Shown: positions 9,231-20,189 of the stretch, piece after piece
Position numbering within the stretch: position 1 is the first letter of the stretch
Layout of the letters: every line of letters begins with the position of its first letter
Assembly (NCBI GenBank): GCA_936432065.2
Contig: OW386290.2
Location: 53,958,843 to 54,022,842 of the forward strand
DNA length: 64,000 nt
Direction: 5' to 3'
From: Rutpela maculata
Taxonomy: Eukaryota > Arthropoda > Insecta > Coleoptera > Cerambycidae
Notes under the pieces: generated by a model
Databases searched by the model: none
What the model saw: the letters and a program-made list of their open reading frames with translations, nothing else
Told to the model about the DNA's origin: nothing
Made by a program: the position numbers and the translations under genes

Positions 9231-12175
9231 GTGACGAAGATAGTGCACACCATCTCTTGAAGTGTTGGGTGAAAGACAAAGAAGACATAAGTAAACACAC
9301 AAAAACTCCAAGTGCGAGAAAGGAAAATATGAGTGGAGACAATAAAGAAAATCTACAAATAATGCATTTTAACATCGCAGGTCTCAGAGATAAGGCGTTG
9401 CACCTAGACATACTTTTAGACTCATATAATGTGGACATACTCTGTATAACCGAGCATTGGCTAAAACATAATGAAATATCTCAATTTAAATTAAGTAACT
9501 TCACCTTGATAAATAGTTTCTGCCGCATAATACATGAACGTGGTGGAGTATGTATTTTCGCAAGCAAAAAATATAATTTAAAACCTATTTTGTATAAAAA
9601 ATCGATAGAAAAACATTTTGAGGTAACAGTCGCCTCTGTAGATACTAAGTATACAAAATCTAAGACATACATCATAGCACTATACAGAACTCCTGACAGT
9701 AACTTTGATATATTTATCACTGAACTTTATCATTTAATGTGTAACATTTACAAAAAAGACTGCTACTATGTTGTATGTGGTGATTTGAATGTGAATTTTT
9801 TCCTGAACACTATTGAAACTAGGCAATTAATAAACCTTTTCAGTGAATTTGATCTGAAAAGGCACATATACGACCCAACCCGTATAACAAAAATCAGCTC
9901 CACTTGTATTGATGTAACATTTTCTAATTTTGTCATGAATCATGTCTTAGTAAAAGACACACATTTTTCTGATCACACATTCCAGTTGTGTCATTTCCAT
10001 TTACCCTGTAATATAAATATAAATGGTGATAATACAGTAATATTTAAACGGGACATATCTGAAAATAATATTGCAACTTTTAAAAATCTCCTAAAAAGGG
10101 AAAAATGGACGGAAATGTATAGTGCCGATAATTTTGATGATAAATTTCAAGGTTTCTACTCAACATTCATGTATCACTACAATAATTCCTTTACCCATAA
10201 AAAAATAAAAGTTAAAAATAAACAGAAAAGGTGGTTTACACTGGAGCTGAAACAACTTCATGAAACCTTATGTCAATTTGCAAAACTTACTAAAAATACT
10301 GATAACGAAATAATATTAAAAAGATATAGAGAATTAAAGGTGCTATACAAACAAAAAACCAAAATAACAAAAAGAAATTACAACCATAGATTAACCAAGT
10401 CAAATAATATCACAAAAACCAGCTGGCAGATAATTAATGAATCAAGAAACGTCCTATCTAGAAATAATATACAAGAATTAACCCTAACAGACACAAATAA
10501 TAAAATAACTGACCTAAATGAAATTTGTAAGTATTTCAATGAATACTTCATTAATTTTACGTGTTCTAAACCAAAGTTTGATGAGTTAAATCTACCATGC
10601 AGCTCCTCCATGACATTTTATCTGCACCCCACAACCCCAGAGGAAATAGAAAGACTTATAAACAAATCAACTTTAAAAATATCTGAAGGCATTGATGGCG
10701 TCTCTGGAAAAGCTTTGAGAGCGGTGAGTAATATAATCAGTACACCACTATCATATATCATTAATGAATCGTTTACTTCTGCCAAATATCCTGATATATT
10801 CAAAGTCTCAAAATCAATACCAATTTATAAGAATAAGGGGCCAATAACTGATCCTTCCAACTACAGAAATATATGTGTTCAAAATCAGCTAGCTAAAGTA
10901 TTTGAAATGTCATTCAATATAAGACTTAACAATTTTCTTGAAAGTAACAACCTAATATCTCAATCACAAAATGGCTTCAGACAAAATAAATCAACATCCA
11001 CGGCAATAGCTGATTTATGCATTTACATCTATGATGCTCTAAATAATAACCAATATCCCCTTGGGTTATTCTTCGATTTAAGTAGAGCCTTTGACTCTAT
11101 AGACCATCAATTATTATTAGAAAAATTAAGTTACATCGGTGTCAGGGGAATTGCAAATCAATGGATTGCATCCTACCTACAAGATAGAACGCAACAAGTA
11201 GTTATAGATGCATGTATATCTGAACCACTACCAGTTAATATGGGGGTTCCTCAAGGATCGATACTTGGCCCCTTACTCTTTATAATATTTATAAACGATA
11301 TGCCACCATCATGCCGCTCTGCAGACAGGACAATCATATATGCTGATGACAGTAACAATATCACTTGTAGAAATACCATAAATGAAACAATATGCCAAGC
11401 CAACTCATCCGCAGATGAGTTTGCAATGTGGTGCTCAAATAATGGCTTACAAGTAAATACCAAAAAGACAATGTATATGCAGTTCATGAACAAAAATAGT
11501 AAACAGGATTTTAGCCCTTTTATTACAATTAATAATCAAACTGTGGAACGTGTAAGATCTATAAAGTTTCTGGGTGTTACTCTAGATGAGAAAATGACAT
11601 GGAGGGATCACATTGAAAATATGGTTGGAAAGTTAAGCACTGTATGCTTTGTTATGAGACAAATTCGCGACACTGTTTCTGTTGAAGTATTAAAATGTGC
11701 ATATTTTGGATTGGCACAATCAATTCTGTCATATGGTTTGCTATTCTGGGGAAACTCGGCTCACGTTGATAAAGTGTTTATTATGCAAAAAAGAATAATT
11801 AGATGTATGATGGACGTCCATCCACAAACCCACTGTAAACCCCTTTTTATAAAACTTGGTATACTGACACTACCATCACTATTCATTTATAACCTTACAC
11901 TTAATATAAAAAGAACTATTAGCCAGTTTCAAAGAAATAACAGTCTACATGACCACAATACCCGTACAAGAAACCAAATACATATGCCATTTTCAAGATT
12001 GTCCGTGGGTCAAAATTCACATATTTACCTTGGTATCACCTGCTATAATAAGTTCATCCAAATACTAGAGGATGTTGATACACTAAGCTTCACGATGTTT
12101 AAGCATAAATTACATATGTACTTACTAAGTAAGGCTTTTTATTCTGTTGATGAGTTTTTAACTTATAGTGTTTAG
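9227..12175 (+). CDS. LINE ORF2: endonuclease and reverse transcriptase, intact
   Basis: This open frame of 982 codons encodes the polyprotein that nicks target DNA and copies the element RNA. The first ATG is at 9329; the open frame starts at a TTG (9227) overlapping the ORF1 stop. An APE-type endonuclease occupies about residues 42-255: 'QIMHFNIAGLRDK', 'CITEHWL', 'GDLNVNF' (near 184) and 'SDHTF' (near 247). The reverse transcriptase follows at about 490-770: 'FDLSRAFDSIDH' (near 615), 'GVPQGSILGPLLF' (near 672) and the catalytic 'YADD' (near 704). The C-terminal region ends 'AFYSVDEFLTYSV', a Jockey/CR1-superfamily pattern. No internal stop or frameshift was seen, so this could be a recent copy. 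No RNase H domain is apparent. Confidence 0.93.
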   Translation: MSDEDSAHHLLKCWVKDKEDISKHTKTPSARKENMSGDNKENLQIMHFNIAGLRDKALHLDILLDSYNVDILCITEHWLKHNEISQFKLSNFTLINSFCRIIHERGGVCIFASKKYNLKPILYKKSIEKHFEVTVASVDTKYTKSKTYIIALYRTPDSNFDIFITELYHLMCNIYKKDCYYVVCGDLNVNFFLNTIETRQLINLFSEFDLKRHIYDPTRITKISSTCIDVTFSNFVMNHVLVKDTHFSDHTFQLCHFHLPCNININGDNTVIFKRDISENNIATFKNLLKREKWTEMYSADNFDDKFQGFYSTFMYHYNNSFTHKKIKVKNKQKRWFTLELKQLHETLCQFAKLTKNTDNEIILKRYRELKVLYKQKTKITKRNYNHRLTKSNNITKTSWQIINESRNVLSRNNIQELTLTDTNNKITDLNEICKYFNEYFINFTCSKPKFDELNLPCSSSMTFYLHPTTPEEIERLINKSTLKISEGIDGVSGKALRAVSNIISTPLSYIINESFTSAKYPDIFKVSKSIPIYKNKGPITDPSNYRNICVQNQLAKVFEMSFNIRLNNFLESNNLISQSQNGFRQNKSTSTAIADLCIYIYDALNNNQYPLGLFFDLSRAFDSIDHQLLLEKLSYIGVRGIANQWIASYLQDRTQQVVIDACISEPLPVNMGVPQGSILGPLLFIIFINDMPPSCRSADRTIIYADDSNNITCRNTINETICQANSSADEFAMWCSNNGLQVNTKKTMYMQFMNKNSKQDFSPFITINNQTVERVRSIKFLGVTLDEKMTWRDHIENMVGKLSTVCFVMRQIRDTVSVEVLKCAYFGLAQSILSYGLLFWGNSAHVDKVFIMQKRIIRCMMDVHPQTHCKPLFIKLGILTLPSLFIYNLTLNIKRTISQFQRNNSLHDHNTRTRNQIHMPFSRLSVGQNSHIYLGITCYNKFIQILEDVDTLSFTMFKHKLHMYLLSKAFYSVDEFLTYSV

Positions 12176-13326
12176 TTTGTTTTTTTAGCGTTTATTGTTT
12201 GTATGTTCTTTTTAGTAATTTTGAATAATGTTAGTCTATAGTAATTAGTGACAAGTCTGATAATTTGTATTGTGCAATTTTTAAAGATGAATAAATGTAT
12301 ATTATTATTATTAATCTTAAGAAACACATATTTTTGACGTCACGTGCAGATGCCTTATAATAGCTACACTGCCTAACCTTCGCCCCACTTCAGCTTTAGC
12401 TTTACCAATGAAACTTTGTGATTGGCGTTGTCTCCTCTTAAGTGAAATATGAGGATAGGATTTTGCAAAGTGAGAGGGAATATGCATTTATTTTCGATTT
12501 ATAATAAATATTTAAAAAGCCAAAAATAGTATAATCTTTAAAACTGTTTTAGATACTTGCTCTTGTTCTAATATATACAACTATATATATTTTTTGTTGT
12601 ACATTTCTACTGTACTTGAATATTGCAGTTTGTCAATGAAAATAATTTCATTATTAGAGCACGGCATTTAACTATATAAAAAATGTATGTTAAAAACTTT
12701 ATATGGTTGTATTCTTTATAGCATAGGAATTTTAGTTTTTTACCCGGAATTAATTATTGTAAAGCTGAAAATTTCCGGGGTTGTAGTTTTGGTCCAGAAC
12801 AATACGTAGCAAAAAGTCCCCTACTGTTCCCCATCGGCTTCCCTGTTTTTTCAAAGCAACAAGGGCCTAAGTCTCAAAAATTGCATATCTGGCTGTAAAG
12901 TGCAACAGGAAGGTTGTTACTGGTCTGATTTGGGCCGAAATGATTAGGAGAAGCATATCCGTTCATATTTCAGATGTTCCATATTTTTGTTCATAATTTT
13001 CCATTCTAGTTCTGTCAACATTTCAAAAATTTTAATTTAAAAAACCGAAATGGCGCCATTGCAGGTAAATGAAGACTCGGAGGGGACAACGTACCCCAAT
13101 AAACATTTCTCTTCATACTTTGGGCTTTCCATTAATAGCGGCACCCGTTACGGAGCTACGCAACTTTGAGAGTCAGCTCGCGGCGGCCGCGCACGTCATG
13201 TGCCCGGTGGAACTGCCCTGGCTGCGCTGATGAGACCAGTTCCAGTTGCGAATTCCTATTTATATATTATTGGTGTTTTATAAGATTTATTGAATGAAAT
13301 TTAACTTGTCAGACTCAGAAAATGAC

Positions 13327-13712
13327 TTTTTTCTTCAAGCGTATTAAAATGTTTAAATTATGTCACCAAAAACAGAAGTAGAAATAGGACATTGTTTTAC
13401 TAGTAACAAAATGTTAGTTCCGAAAGCGACGCCGTAGTGGGTATTGTTTTACTAGTAACATAATGTTAATACCGAAAGCCACCGGTGGCGCGCTATCCAC
13501 TAGCCACTTGTCATATTATGTAAACATGTAAGACTGTAGTTTGAATATTTGTACATTTATGATAAATAAATGAATTTTTGCATTTTAATACGCTTGAAGA
13601 AAAAATAGTATTTATTACACGGAGTAGAATGCCTTTTTTTGTGTTTCGCCCAAATCCTGGGCTCAACACAAAAAAAGAGTGCGTTCTACTCCTAGTAATA
13701 TAATATACTATA
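13327..13712. repeat. Non-autonomous Helentron/HINE-like element, copy 1
   Basis: Paired inverted blocks 'TTCTTCAAGCGTATTAAAAT' (13331) and its complement (13581-13601) enclose about two units of a minisatellite built on 'TTTTACTAGTAACA.AATGTT' (13393-13495). Immediately after the second block is a long hairpin (13620-13693, 'GGAGTAGAATGC' facing 'GCGTTCTACTCC') with a T7/A7 step. This order (subterminal inverted blocks, minisatellite, then hairpin near one end) is the layout described for Helentron-associated elements. A second copy lies inverted at 45322-45785. Confidence 0.65.
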
Positions 13713-13744
13713 TTCGGCTAGACAATTGACATTATTGATCTATT

Positions 13745-13985
13745 GGGAAGTAGGGTCGTCCGGATCATCATCCATATCCACGACTGCTGTTTGTGCAGCT
13801 GGATTCTCTACAGCTTCAGCACATGATGCTGCAGTTCAGACCAGAGATCCTGCATTCGCACCGGGCACCGCAGTCCGTCTTACAGGCACAAGAAATTAGC
13901 CATAGCAGACTATCGGGAGCTGGCTGCCTTGTGGTAAGAGCAGGAATCGGAACTAGGCCCTTTGTCCTGATTTCCACCTCCAGTC
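13745..13985 (-). pseudogene. C-terminal CXC tail of a large uncharacterised protein (locus A)
   Basis: Reading right to left, a splice-acceptor-like 'CCTGTAG' is followed by 'DWRWKSGQ', a one-base frameshift, then 'GLVPIPALTTRQPAPDSLL' and the cysteine-rich stretch 'CACKTDCGARCECRISG', 'LNCSIMC', a stop, and 'SCRESSCTN'. The spacing of paired cysteines resembles a Tesmin/TSO1-like CXC domain. The same order (D/E-W-x-W, P-I/M-T-T, PPAPD, CXC) appears at loci B and C, so this is the end of the same gene family. Stops and a frameshift make it a pseudogene. It sits directly inside the right arm of the surrounding foldback. Function is unknown. Confidence 0.75.
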
Positions 13986-15324
13986 CTACAGGTGAGGAGA
14001 GAAGAGGAGTCGGAGAGAATATTGTGAGGATTTAATCTCCCGAAAAGCTGGCAGCGCAGCCAGGGCAGTTCCACCGGGCACATGACGGGCGCGGCCGCCG
14101 CGCGCTGACTCTCAAAGTTGCGCAGCTCCATAACGGGTGACGCTACAGAGAAGGTAGACATGACAATGGAAAGCCCAAAGAGAAATATTTATTCGGGTAT
14201 GTTTTCCCCTTCGAGTCTTCATTTATCCACAATGGAGCTATTTCGAATTTTTTTCAATTTTGACAGCACTAGAACGGAATATTATGAACGAAATATACAT
14301 GGAACATGTGAAATACGAACAGATATGCTTCTCCGAAGCTGTTATGATCATTTTGACCCAGTAACAATCTTTTTGCTGCACTTTATAGCCAGCTCTGCAA
14401 TTTCTGCGACTTAGGCCGTTATTCCGCAAAAACAGGGAAGCCGACGGGGGAGAGTAAGGGACTTTTGTACATGTTGTCTTGGACCAAAACTACAATCCTG
14501 CAAATTTTCAGCTTTACAATAATCAATTCCGGGTCACAAACTAAAATTCCTGTGCTACATGGCTTAACTAAGATCACTCAATTTTGCCACACCAATGAAC
14601 TAATGCATGCACTTAGAGAACTGTCAAAGTTACAGAACTAAGGGTATAGACCGTCTTGCACCTTCTTGATTGTTTAGACTAGACGTGATAGACCCAACAA
14701 TGAACGCACTTAAATGTCCAAGTGTCACCGCTGTGACACTCAGAGTGGCGTAACGGGTAACGCTACAGGACATACCAATGAAAGCCCAAAGTATGAAGAG
14801 AAATATTTATTAGGGTACGTTTTCCCCTCCGAGTCTTCATTTATCCGCAATGGCGCCATTTCGGAGTTTTTTTAATTTTTTTAAAATTTTTGAAATGTTG
14901 GCAGCACTAGAACGGAAAATTATGAACAAAAATATGCATGGAACATCTGAAATATGAACGGATATGCTTCTCCTAATCTTTTATGATCATTTCGACCCAA
15001 ATCGGACCAGTAACAACCTTCCTGTTACACTTTATAGCCAGCTCTGCAATTTTAGTGACTTAGGTCCTTGTTGCTCCGAAAAAACAGGGAAGCCGACGGG
15101 GGAGAGTAGGGGACTTTTTGCTACGTGTTGTCCTGGACCAAAACTACAATCCTGAAAATTTTCAGCTTTACAATAATTAATTCCGGGTAGAAACGATATA
15201 TTGACTAAAACTCCTGCGCTATTAGGGCAATGGGAAGTTCCTGAAACTATTTTAGATAGATTTTTTAAATATTTATATAACCGAAAATAAACGCATATTT
15301 CCCTCTCACTCTGCAAAATCCTAT

Positions 15325-15672
15325 CAGGGCGGATCTAGGGGGGGTGGGGGAACAAGGGCATGTGCCCCCCCTGTCGTTTAATTTGGTATTTGTTTTTTAT
15401 TAAATAATAGTGATTTATGAATAACAATACTAATTATTATTATGTTATATATACACATCTACTGTGTGTGCTCCTACTGTTGTTTATTTTGGCAAAAGGC
15501 CGGAGCACGGAAAATTTGTTTTTGATTGTTCATTTGCGGGTGAAAAATAATTTTGGTGATTTTCTCCCCCCGCACATCAATTTTCATTTCTAAAAAAATA
15601 TTTGTTCGCTTGCGGCAGCACATTTTTAATGGTTGTGCCCCTCCCTGTCGATTTATTCTGGATCCGCCACTG
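15325..15672. repeat. Small repeat ending in GGCGGATC inverted ends
   Basis: The block starts 'CAGGGCGGATCTAGG' and ends 'CTGGATCCGCCACTG', an imperfect inverted pair. 'CAGTGGCGGATCCAG'-like ends are common on hAT-type non-autonomous elements. An expected 8-bp target duplication is not evident (AATCCTAT versus CCTTAAGA), so the class is uncertain. It begins exactly where the right foldback arm of locus A stops matching. Confidence 0.55.
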
Positions 15673-16705
15673 CCTTAAGAAAAATTTTTATCAAACAAAG
15701 GTCAAATCTTGACTATTTAACAGTCAGTCAAGTTCCATCCAGGTATATTGGAATGAATTAATTCTTACGTTGACAACGCACTATAGTCTTATTGTTTGCA
15801 AAATTGTGAAGAAATGTTATTTTCTTAAATGAAAAATTCTAGTCATCCAATAAAACTATGATTTTTATTAAAAAAGAAAACATACATTTGGTTGTATTAC
15901 AAAATAATCTAAAAAATATCAACTAAATAAGTATATATATGTATATAATATAATAATATCTATAAATTTTACTTAGTACTCTGGAAACCTATTTACAAAT
16001 ACAGACACTTTTTAATATCACTATAATATACAGTATAAATAATAATTATATGCAAAAGCATCTATATTCGTCTATAGTACTTTCTTCCAATAAAACTATT
16101 CATGTAACAATTACGAAAAATAACTGTTACGGTTTCTATCAAATTTACACAATTAACATATGCTATCTATATTACCTAAATTATTTACAATTATTAGCAA
16201 GCTGTCAATAACCTAAACATTGTTCAATAACAAAAAAAACTGCAAAAATAAATATTTAACTCTCAAATAGGAAAAGCTATTTAACAGCATTGCTGAAATT
16301 CGTTCAATAGCAGTCATGTAGGCCCCAAATAATATACAGAAAACAAACAAAAAATAATTTATCCAAATCTGGAACTTTTTTTGTAGTTTTATTTTAAATG
16401 TTAAGTGTAATTTGCTTTTGTGATGTATACAATTTCCTGTGATTTAGGTGCGTTATGATCACCAGGCAAGTATTTTCTTACTTTATTTTATACAGCAACA
16501 AAAACGGTAACAAGAAAATAGTGTTAGGACTGTTTTAGAATGAAACGGTTAGAAACAAACTGTTTAAATTCAATTTCTTATAAGGTAATTTAAAACATAT
16601 GAAATGTAACAATATTGCACAAAAACCAATTCTTCTCGACATCTCTCTTCCTTTATTCTCATAAAATCAACAGACTTTTTTCCTAATAATCCACTCATAT
16701 AAGGA
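15673..16705. other. AT-rich DNA, no gene recognised
   Basis: Low-complexity AT-rich sequence. The 72-codon minus-strand frame (16570-16788) overlaps the start of the next inverted-repeat arm and shows no known domain. Confidence 0.6.
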
Positions 16706-17069
16706 TTCCACCTCGGAATTAAAGATAATAAGCTATAAACTTGTATAAATCTTTGTTTTGGTATTTTATAAGTTGGCTCAAGTCTCATAGAATCTCGTGT
16801 ACGTGAGTCAAGATATTCAAGGTCAGAGGTCGCAAGAATCGGTTTTTTGTATGTCTCGGTTTCTATGCTCCAAATGACATTTTGATTTACTATAAAAGTT
16901 GTAGAGCATAAAATTATCTACAAATTTTGTTTCAAGCAATATTTTATACATTCAACCGTTCTTGAGATAGAGCCGTCAAAAGTGGGGAACGCTTAGCCTT
17001 ATATATCATAACACAAGGTCAACTGTGGAATCTGATAAATAACACGATTTATAAAGTTAATTAACTAAT

Positions 17070-17471
17070 TATCAATCTTGTCTACTACCAGATCTAAACT
17101 TGGTTGGGAATGATTTAGAAACCCAGGAATAGAACTGGGTACTGCAAAATGAAATCCTGGAACCGATGACAACATTATTACCACCAGCACCAGATGAACT
17201 GCCTAATACAATATTTTGCAACTGTAAGAATGGTTGTGGTTCGTGCTGCGGATGCAGAAAATCAGGATTGCAATGCTCTTCAGCTTGTGGTCATTGTAAT
17301 GGACAAGCATGCCTCAACGCTTCATAATATCCAAATGATCTCGATGAAGAAAATTAATATGTACCTGAAATCCTTGAAGCTTTAGAGTCGAATGTAACAG
17401 ATGAGGATGATAATGAATTTGAAATTCAAGTTGAGCGACCGGAAGAAGATGATGATGAAGAAGAAAATTAA
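17070..17471 (+). pseudogene. C-terminal CXC tail of the same protein family (locus B)
   Basis: The frame reads 'LVYYQI', stop, 'TWLGNDLETQE', stop, 'NWVLQNEILEPMTTLLPPAP', 'DELPNTIF', then the CXC-type cluster 'CNCKNGCGSCCGCRKSG' and 'LQCSSACGHCNGQACLNAS'. An acidic tail rich in Asp and Glu follows to a stop near 17471. The 'YYQ..WLG', 'W..QN..LEPMTT' and 'PPAPDEL' order is what I recall from a large family of uncharacterised animal proteins of about a thousand residues, of which only this end remains. Stops replace residues that are probably Q and W. It is a degraded fragment; the function is unknown. Confidence 0.8.
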
Positions 17472-18580
17472 GTTGCATATTTGCTATTACTAAACCAAAG
17501 AACTCTACAAATTAAAATAAACACAAGGTTTTCCAAATTATTTCAACCACAACAAGGATTACCACAAGGCTCCCCACTCTCTCCACTGTTATACAACATC
17601 TACTGCTATGACATCTACAACTTCGAAGAGGACTTTGAATACTTTAATCCCAACACATATTCTACAGTATGCTGATGATACCGCTCTAATTAGCCATAAT
17701 CGTACCCTAGAAAAAACAGTTGTCGAATTACAAAGCCTAATGAACAGAACAATGACATGATTTAACAATTGGAGATTAAAACCAAACCCTATGAAATCGC
17801 AATATATTATATTTAATCATATCCCAAACAACAACTCACCAAGTCACAATCAACAACAACACCCTTACGGCCCAAACAACAGTCAAATATCTAGGTGTAA
17901 ACCTAGATCACAAGCTGAACTTCAACAACCACACAAAATCCATAAATAAAAAGTGCATCTCCAGAAGTAAACACTTTCGCTGCATGACCTACTAAAACAA
18001 GGGAATTAGCAAAAAGAGAGCAGCCCACATTTACAAATCAATATGCAGACCAATATTAGACTACAGCCATCCCCTTTACCTAAATGTCAGAAAACCAGCA
18101 TTAAAAAATATCCATGTCGCAGAAGCATCAGCGCTTAGAGCCATCACCAAATGCCGACACTCAAGAAATCCTATGCAGAATCCACCAAATGCTCTTCTAT
18201 ACCAAATCACCAACACAGAACCAATCCTGCAGAGGCTACCCAAACTATCCACCAAATTTGCCAAGGGTGATCACAACAGGAAAATACTACGACCTCTCGT
18301 TAAAACAAGAAATCACCAAACAGCCGGTCACAGGAAATTTCCAGAAAAAACCTTGTGGGAACTCATCAGCGAACTAAGAACCACATAATGAACAATTACC
18401 AATGATTACATTGACATGTTTGTTTCTTTTTTTTTTCTTCCATGATATGTATTCAAATTTGCTACATTTGCGATCACCATGTTAGAAATTTTAAAACTTA
18501 CCTAATATATCATTGTAATACGGCTGAAGGACCTCGGTCAATGGCCATTTGAGTTCTTTCTAATAAAAATAACAAAAAAA
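17472..18580 (+). pseudogene. 5'-truncated LINE with RT core, frameshifted
   Basis: The fragment opens in the RT palm: 'GLPQGSPLSPLLYNIYCYDI' and, after a frameshift, the catalytic 'YADDT' (17668-17682). Later pieces in changing frames read 'YLGVNLDHKLNFNNHTKSIN' (near 17890), 'LDYSHPLYLN' and 'ALRAITKCRHSRNPMQNPPN' (near 18130). The 3' UTR contains 'GGCCATTTGAGTTCTTTCTA' and ends 'AATAAAAATAACAAAAAAA' (to about 18580), the end seen on Jockey-type LINEs. Several frameshifts inactivate it. It inserted inside the locus B element, just after the CXC gene tail. Confidence 0.85.
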
Positions 18581-19114
18581 GATCCCCCTCAAATTTAAAC
18601 TTAAATTGAAATAAATTAATGATACACGATTGGTAAATAAAAATATAATTAAAATGTATTTAAACTATTTCACATTAATGTTTTATTATTTATATAAATT
18701 AAGTAAATATTATTAATCGAATGTCTGACTTATGAATAATGTCTATAAATATAATATATTAAATAGTAAATAATCAAGGTTTTTTTTCATACTTATAATA
18801 TTTTTAATAAATAAGTAACTTTATAAATCGTATTATTTATTGGATTCCACAGTTGACCTTGTGTTATGATATATACGGCTAAGCGCTTGAAACAAAATTT
18901 GTAGAGAATTTTATGCTCTACAACTTTTATAATAAATGAAAATGTCATTTAGAGCATAGAAAACGAGATATTTAAAAAACCGATTCTTACGACTTTTGAG
19001 CCAACTTATAAAATGCCAAAACAAAGATTTATACAAGTTTACAGCTTATTATCTTTCATTCCCAGGTTTATCCTTTTTTTACCCTATATGACTGGATTAT
19101 ATTTTCATTTATAT

Positions 19115-19590
19115 GATTTGACGTGCTGAAGTCATATTTTAACAAAAACAAATTTTCTATCGTGTCAGTTTTTCTCTACCCTAAAAAAGGCAAAAAAAAA
19201 AGGTCTTGTGCTAAGGCTCTGATTTCTGAAGTATTTTGATGAGCTGAAATCAATATTGGATAAAAAATATATATATTCTATCGTGTCAGTTTCCCTCTGC
19301 CACATCTAGGAGTTAAAAGGGGGTGGTTAGAGGGAAACTGACCCAATAGAAAATTTTTTTGTCCAAAATTGGCTTCAACGCTTCAAAATACTTCAGAAAA
19401 GTTAGATCAGAACCTTAGGACAAGACATTTTTTTTTGCCTTTTTAAGAGGATAAAAGGGATGGTAGAGAAAAACTGACACAATAGAAAAAAATTGTTCTT
19501 CAAAATTGACTTCAGCGAGTCAAAATACTTCAGAAAAATTAAATGAGAACCTTAGAACGAGACATTTTTTTTGGTAGACCTGGTGGAGAT
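19115..19590. repeat. Foldback built from repeated units
   Basis: Sequence is symmetric around about 19318 ('GTGTCAGTTTCCCTCTGCCA' facing 'TGGTTAGAGGGAAACTGAC'). Each arm holds two diverged copies of a roughly 115-bp unit with 'AAACTGAC.CAATAGAAAA', 'CTTCA..G..TCAAAATACTT' and an 'AGACATTTTTTTT' end. No coding capacity. Confidence 0.7.
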
Positions 19591-19714
19591 TAACTAATTA
19601 ACTACGTTATCAAAACACTGTGTTTCTAACCTTTATCAAATAAGAAAAAATCTAATAAAAATATGTTTTATCACATCTTTTGCCAAGAAAACAATATTAT
19701 ATTATTGTTTCTGT

Positions 19715-19746
19715 TACATTATTATTATTATTATTATTATTATTAT
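19715..19746. repeat. (ATT)n microsatellite
   Basis: A run of about ten ATT triplets. Similar runs occur at about 32417-32436 and 42305-42350. It could be an old LINE tail, but no LINE coding is attached. Confidence 0.85.
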
Positions 19747-20189
19747 CGATCTACTATAAGCATTAGGATTCATATTTACGCTACTTTTTCAAGATTAACA
19801 TGGTAGAATTACAAAATAATATTTACTTTTTCACTATTTTATAATAGGATGTAATTAGATCATACCTGGAATATACAGTGTATTCCTAATTTTACTCTCC
19901 ACCATTGGGTTCATATTAATGATGCTTTTCAACGGGGAATATTTTGTAGAATTTTATTGGTAATTTTGAATATCAAAATATCATTACTGTTTTGATAGAT
20001 GACATATTATGGCAAGCTACAACTTTTTGATTTTCTTTTTACCCTGTATCTTTCGTATGTTCATTTCTATACTTCAAAATATCTTTGGTTAGGAAAATAT
20101 ACATTTTTGTTACTCTTATAGCAACAATATTGATTTTATATTAGATGAAAATGGTATTTATTTTTTCCAACACTCGTATTTCATTGTCT

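Larger units (their letters stand above)
8925..12318 (+). mobile_element. LINE insertion (Jockey/CR1 superfamily), 5' truncated in ORF1
   Basis: The element contains the ORF1 tail and a complete ORF2, then a short 3' UTR (12176-12300) with AATAAA-like sequence, and ends in an (ATT)n tail near 12300-12318. The 5' boundary is estimated from where ORF1 homology starts, about 110 bp after the neighbouring palindrome; it could be somewhat earlier. Target duplications were not resolved. Confidence 0.8.
12455..15330. mobile_element. Large foldback unit around a CXC gene tail (locus A)
   Basis: The left arm (12455-13240) matches, inverted, two tandem right-arm copies: 14042-14565 and 14740-15330. 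Shared landmarks are 'GGGAAGCCGACGGGGGAGAG', 'GAACGGATATGCTTCTCC', a GC-rich block around 'GCGGCCGC' (13180-13235 and 14045-14105), and at the outer ends 'CTCACTCTGCAAAATCCTAT'. The centre holds a Helentron-like repeat (13327-13712) and a decayed cysteine-rich coding fragment (13745-13985). The duplication of the right arm makes the unit asymmetric. See the findings for the link to loci B, C, D and E. Confidence 0.8.
16706..19075. mobile_element. Long-inverted-repeat element (locus B)
   Basis: The left arm (16706-17065) and right arm (18812-19075) are diverged reverse complements, sharing 'CCAAAACAAAGATTTATACA', 'TTTTATGCTCTACAACTTTT', 'GTCAACTGTGGAATC' and 'CTTTATAAATCGT'. The left arm carries about 80 bp missing from the right. 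Between them lies the end of a CXC-tail gene (17070-17471), starting a few bases inside the left arm, and a later LINE insertion (17472-18580). No target duplication was resolved. Confidence 0.75.

Noticed and set aside
15325..15672. Definite hAT insertion
   Set aside because: End motif is hAT-like but the expected 8-bp duplication is not there, so only a tentative repeat is reported.
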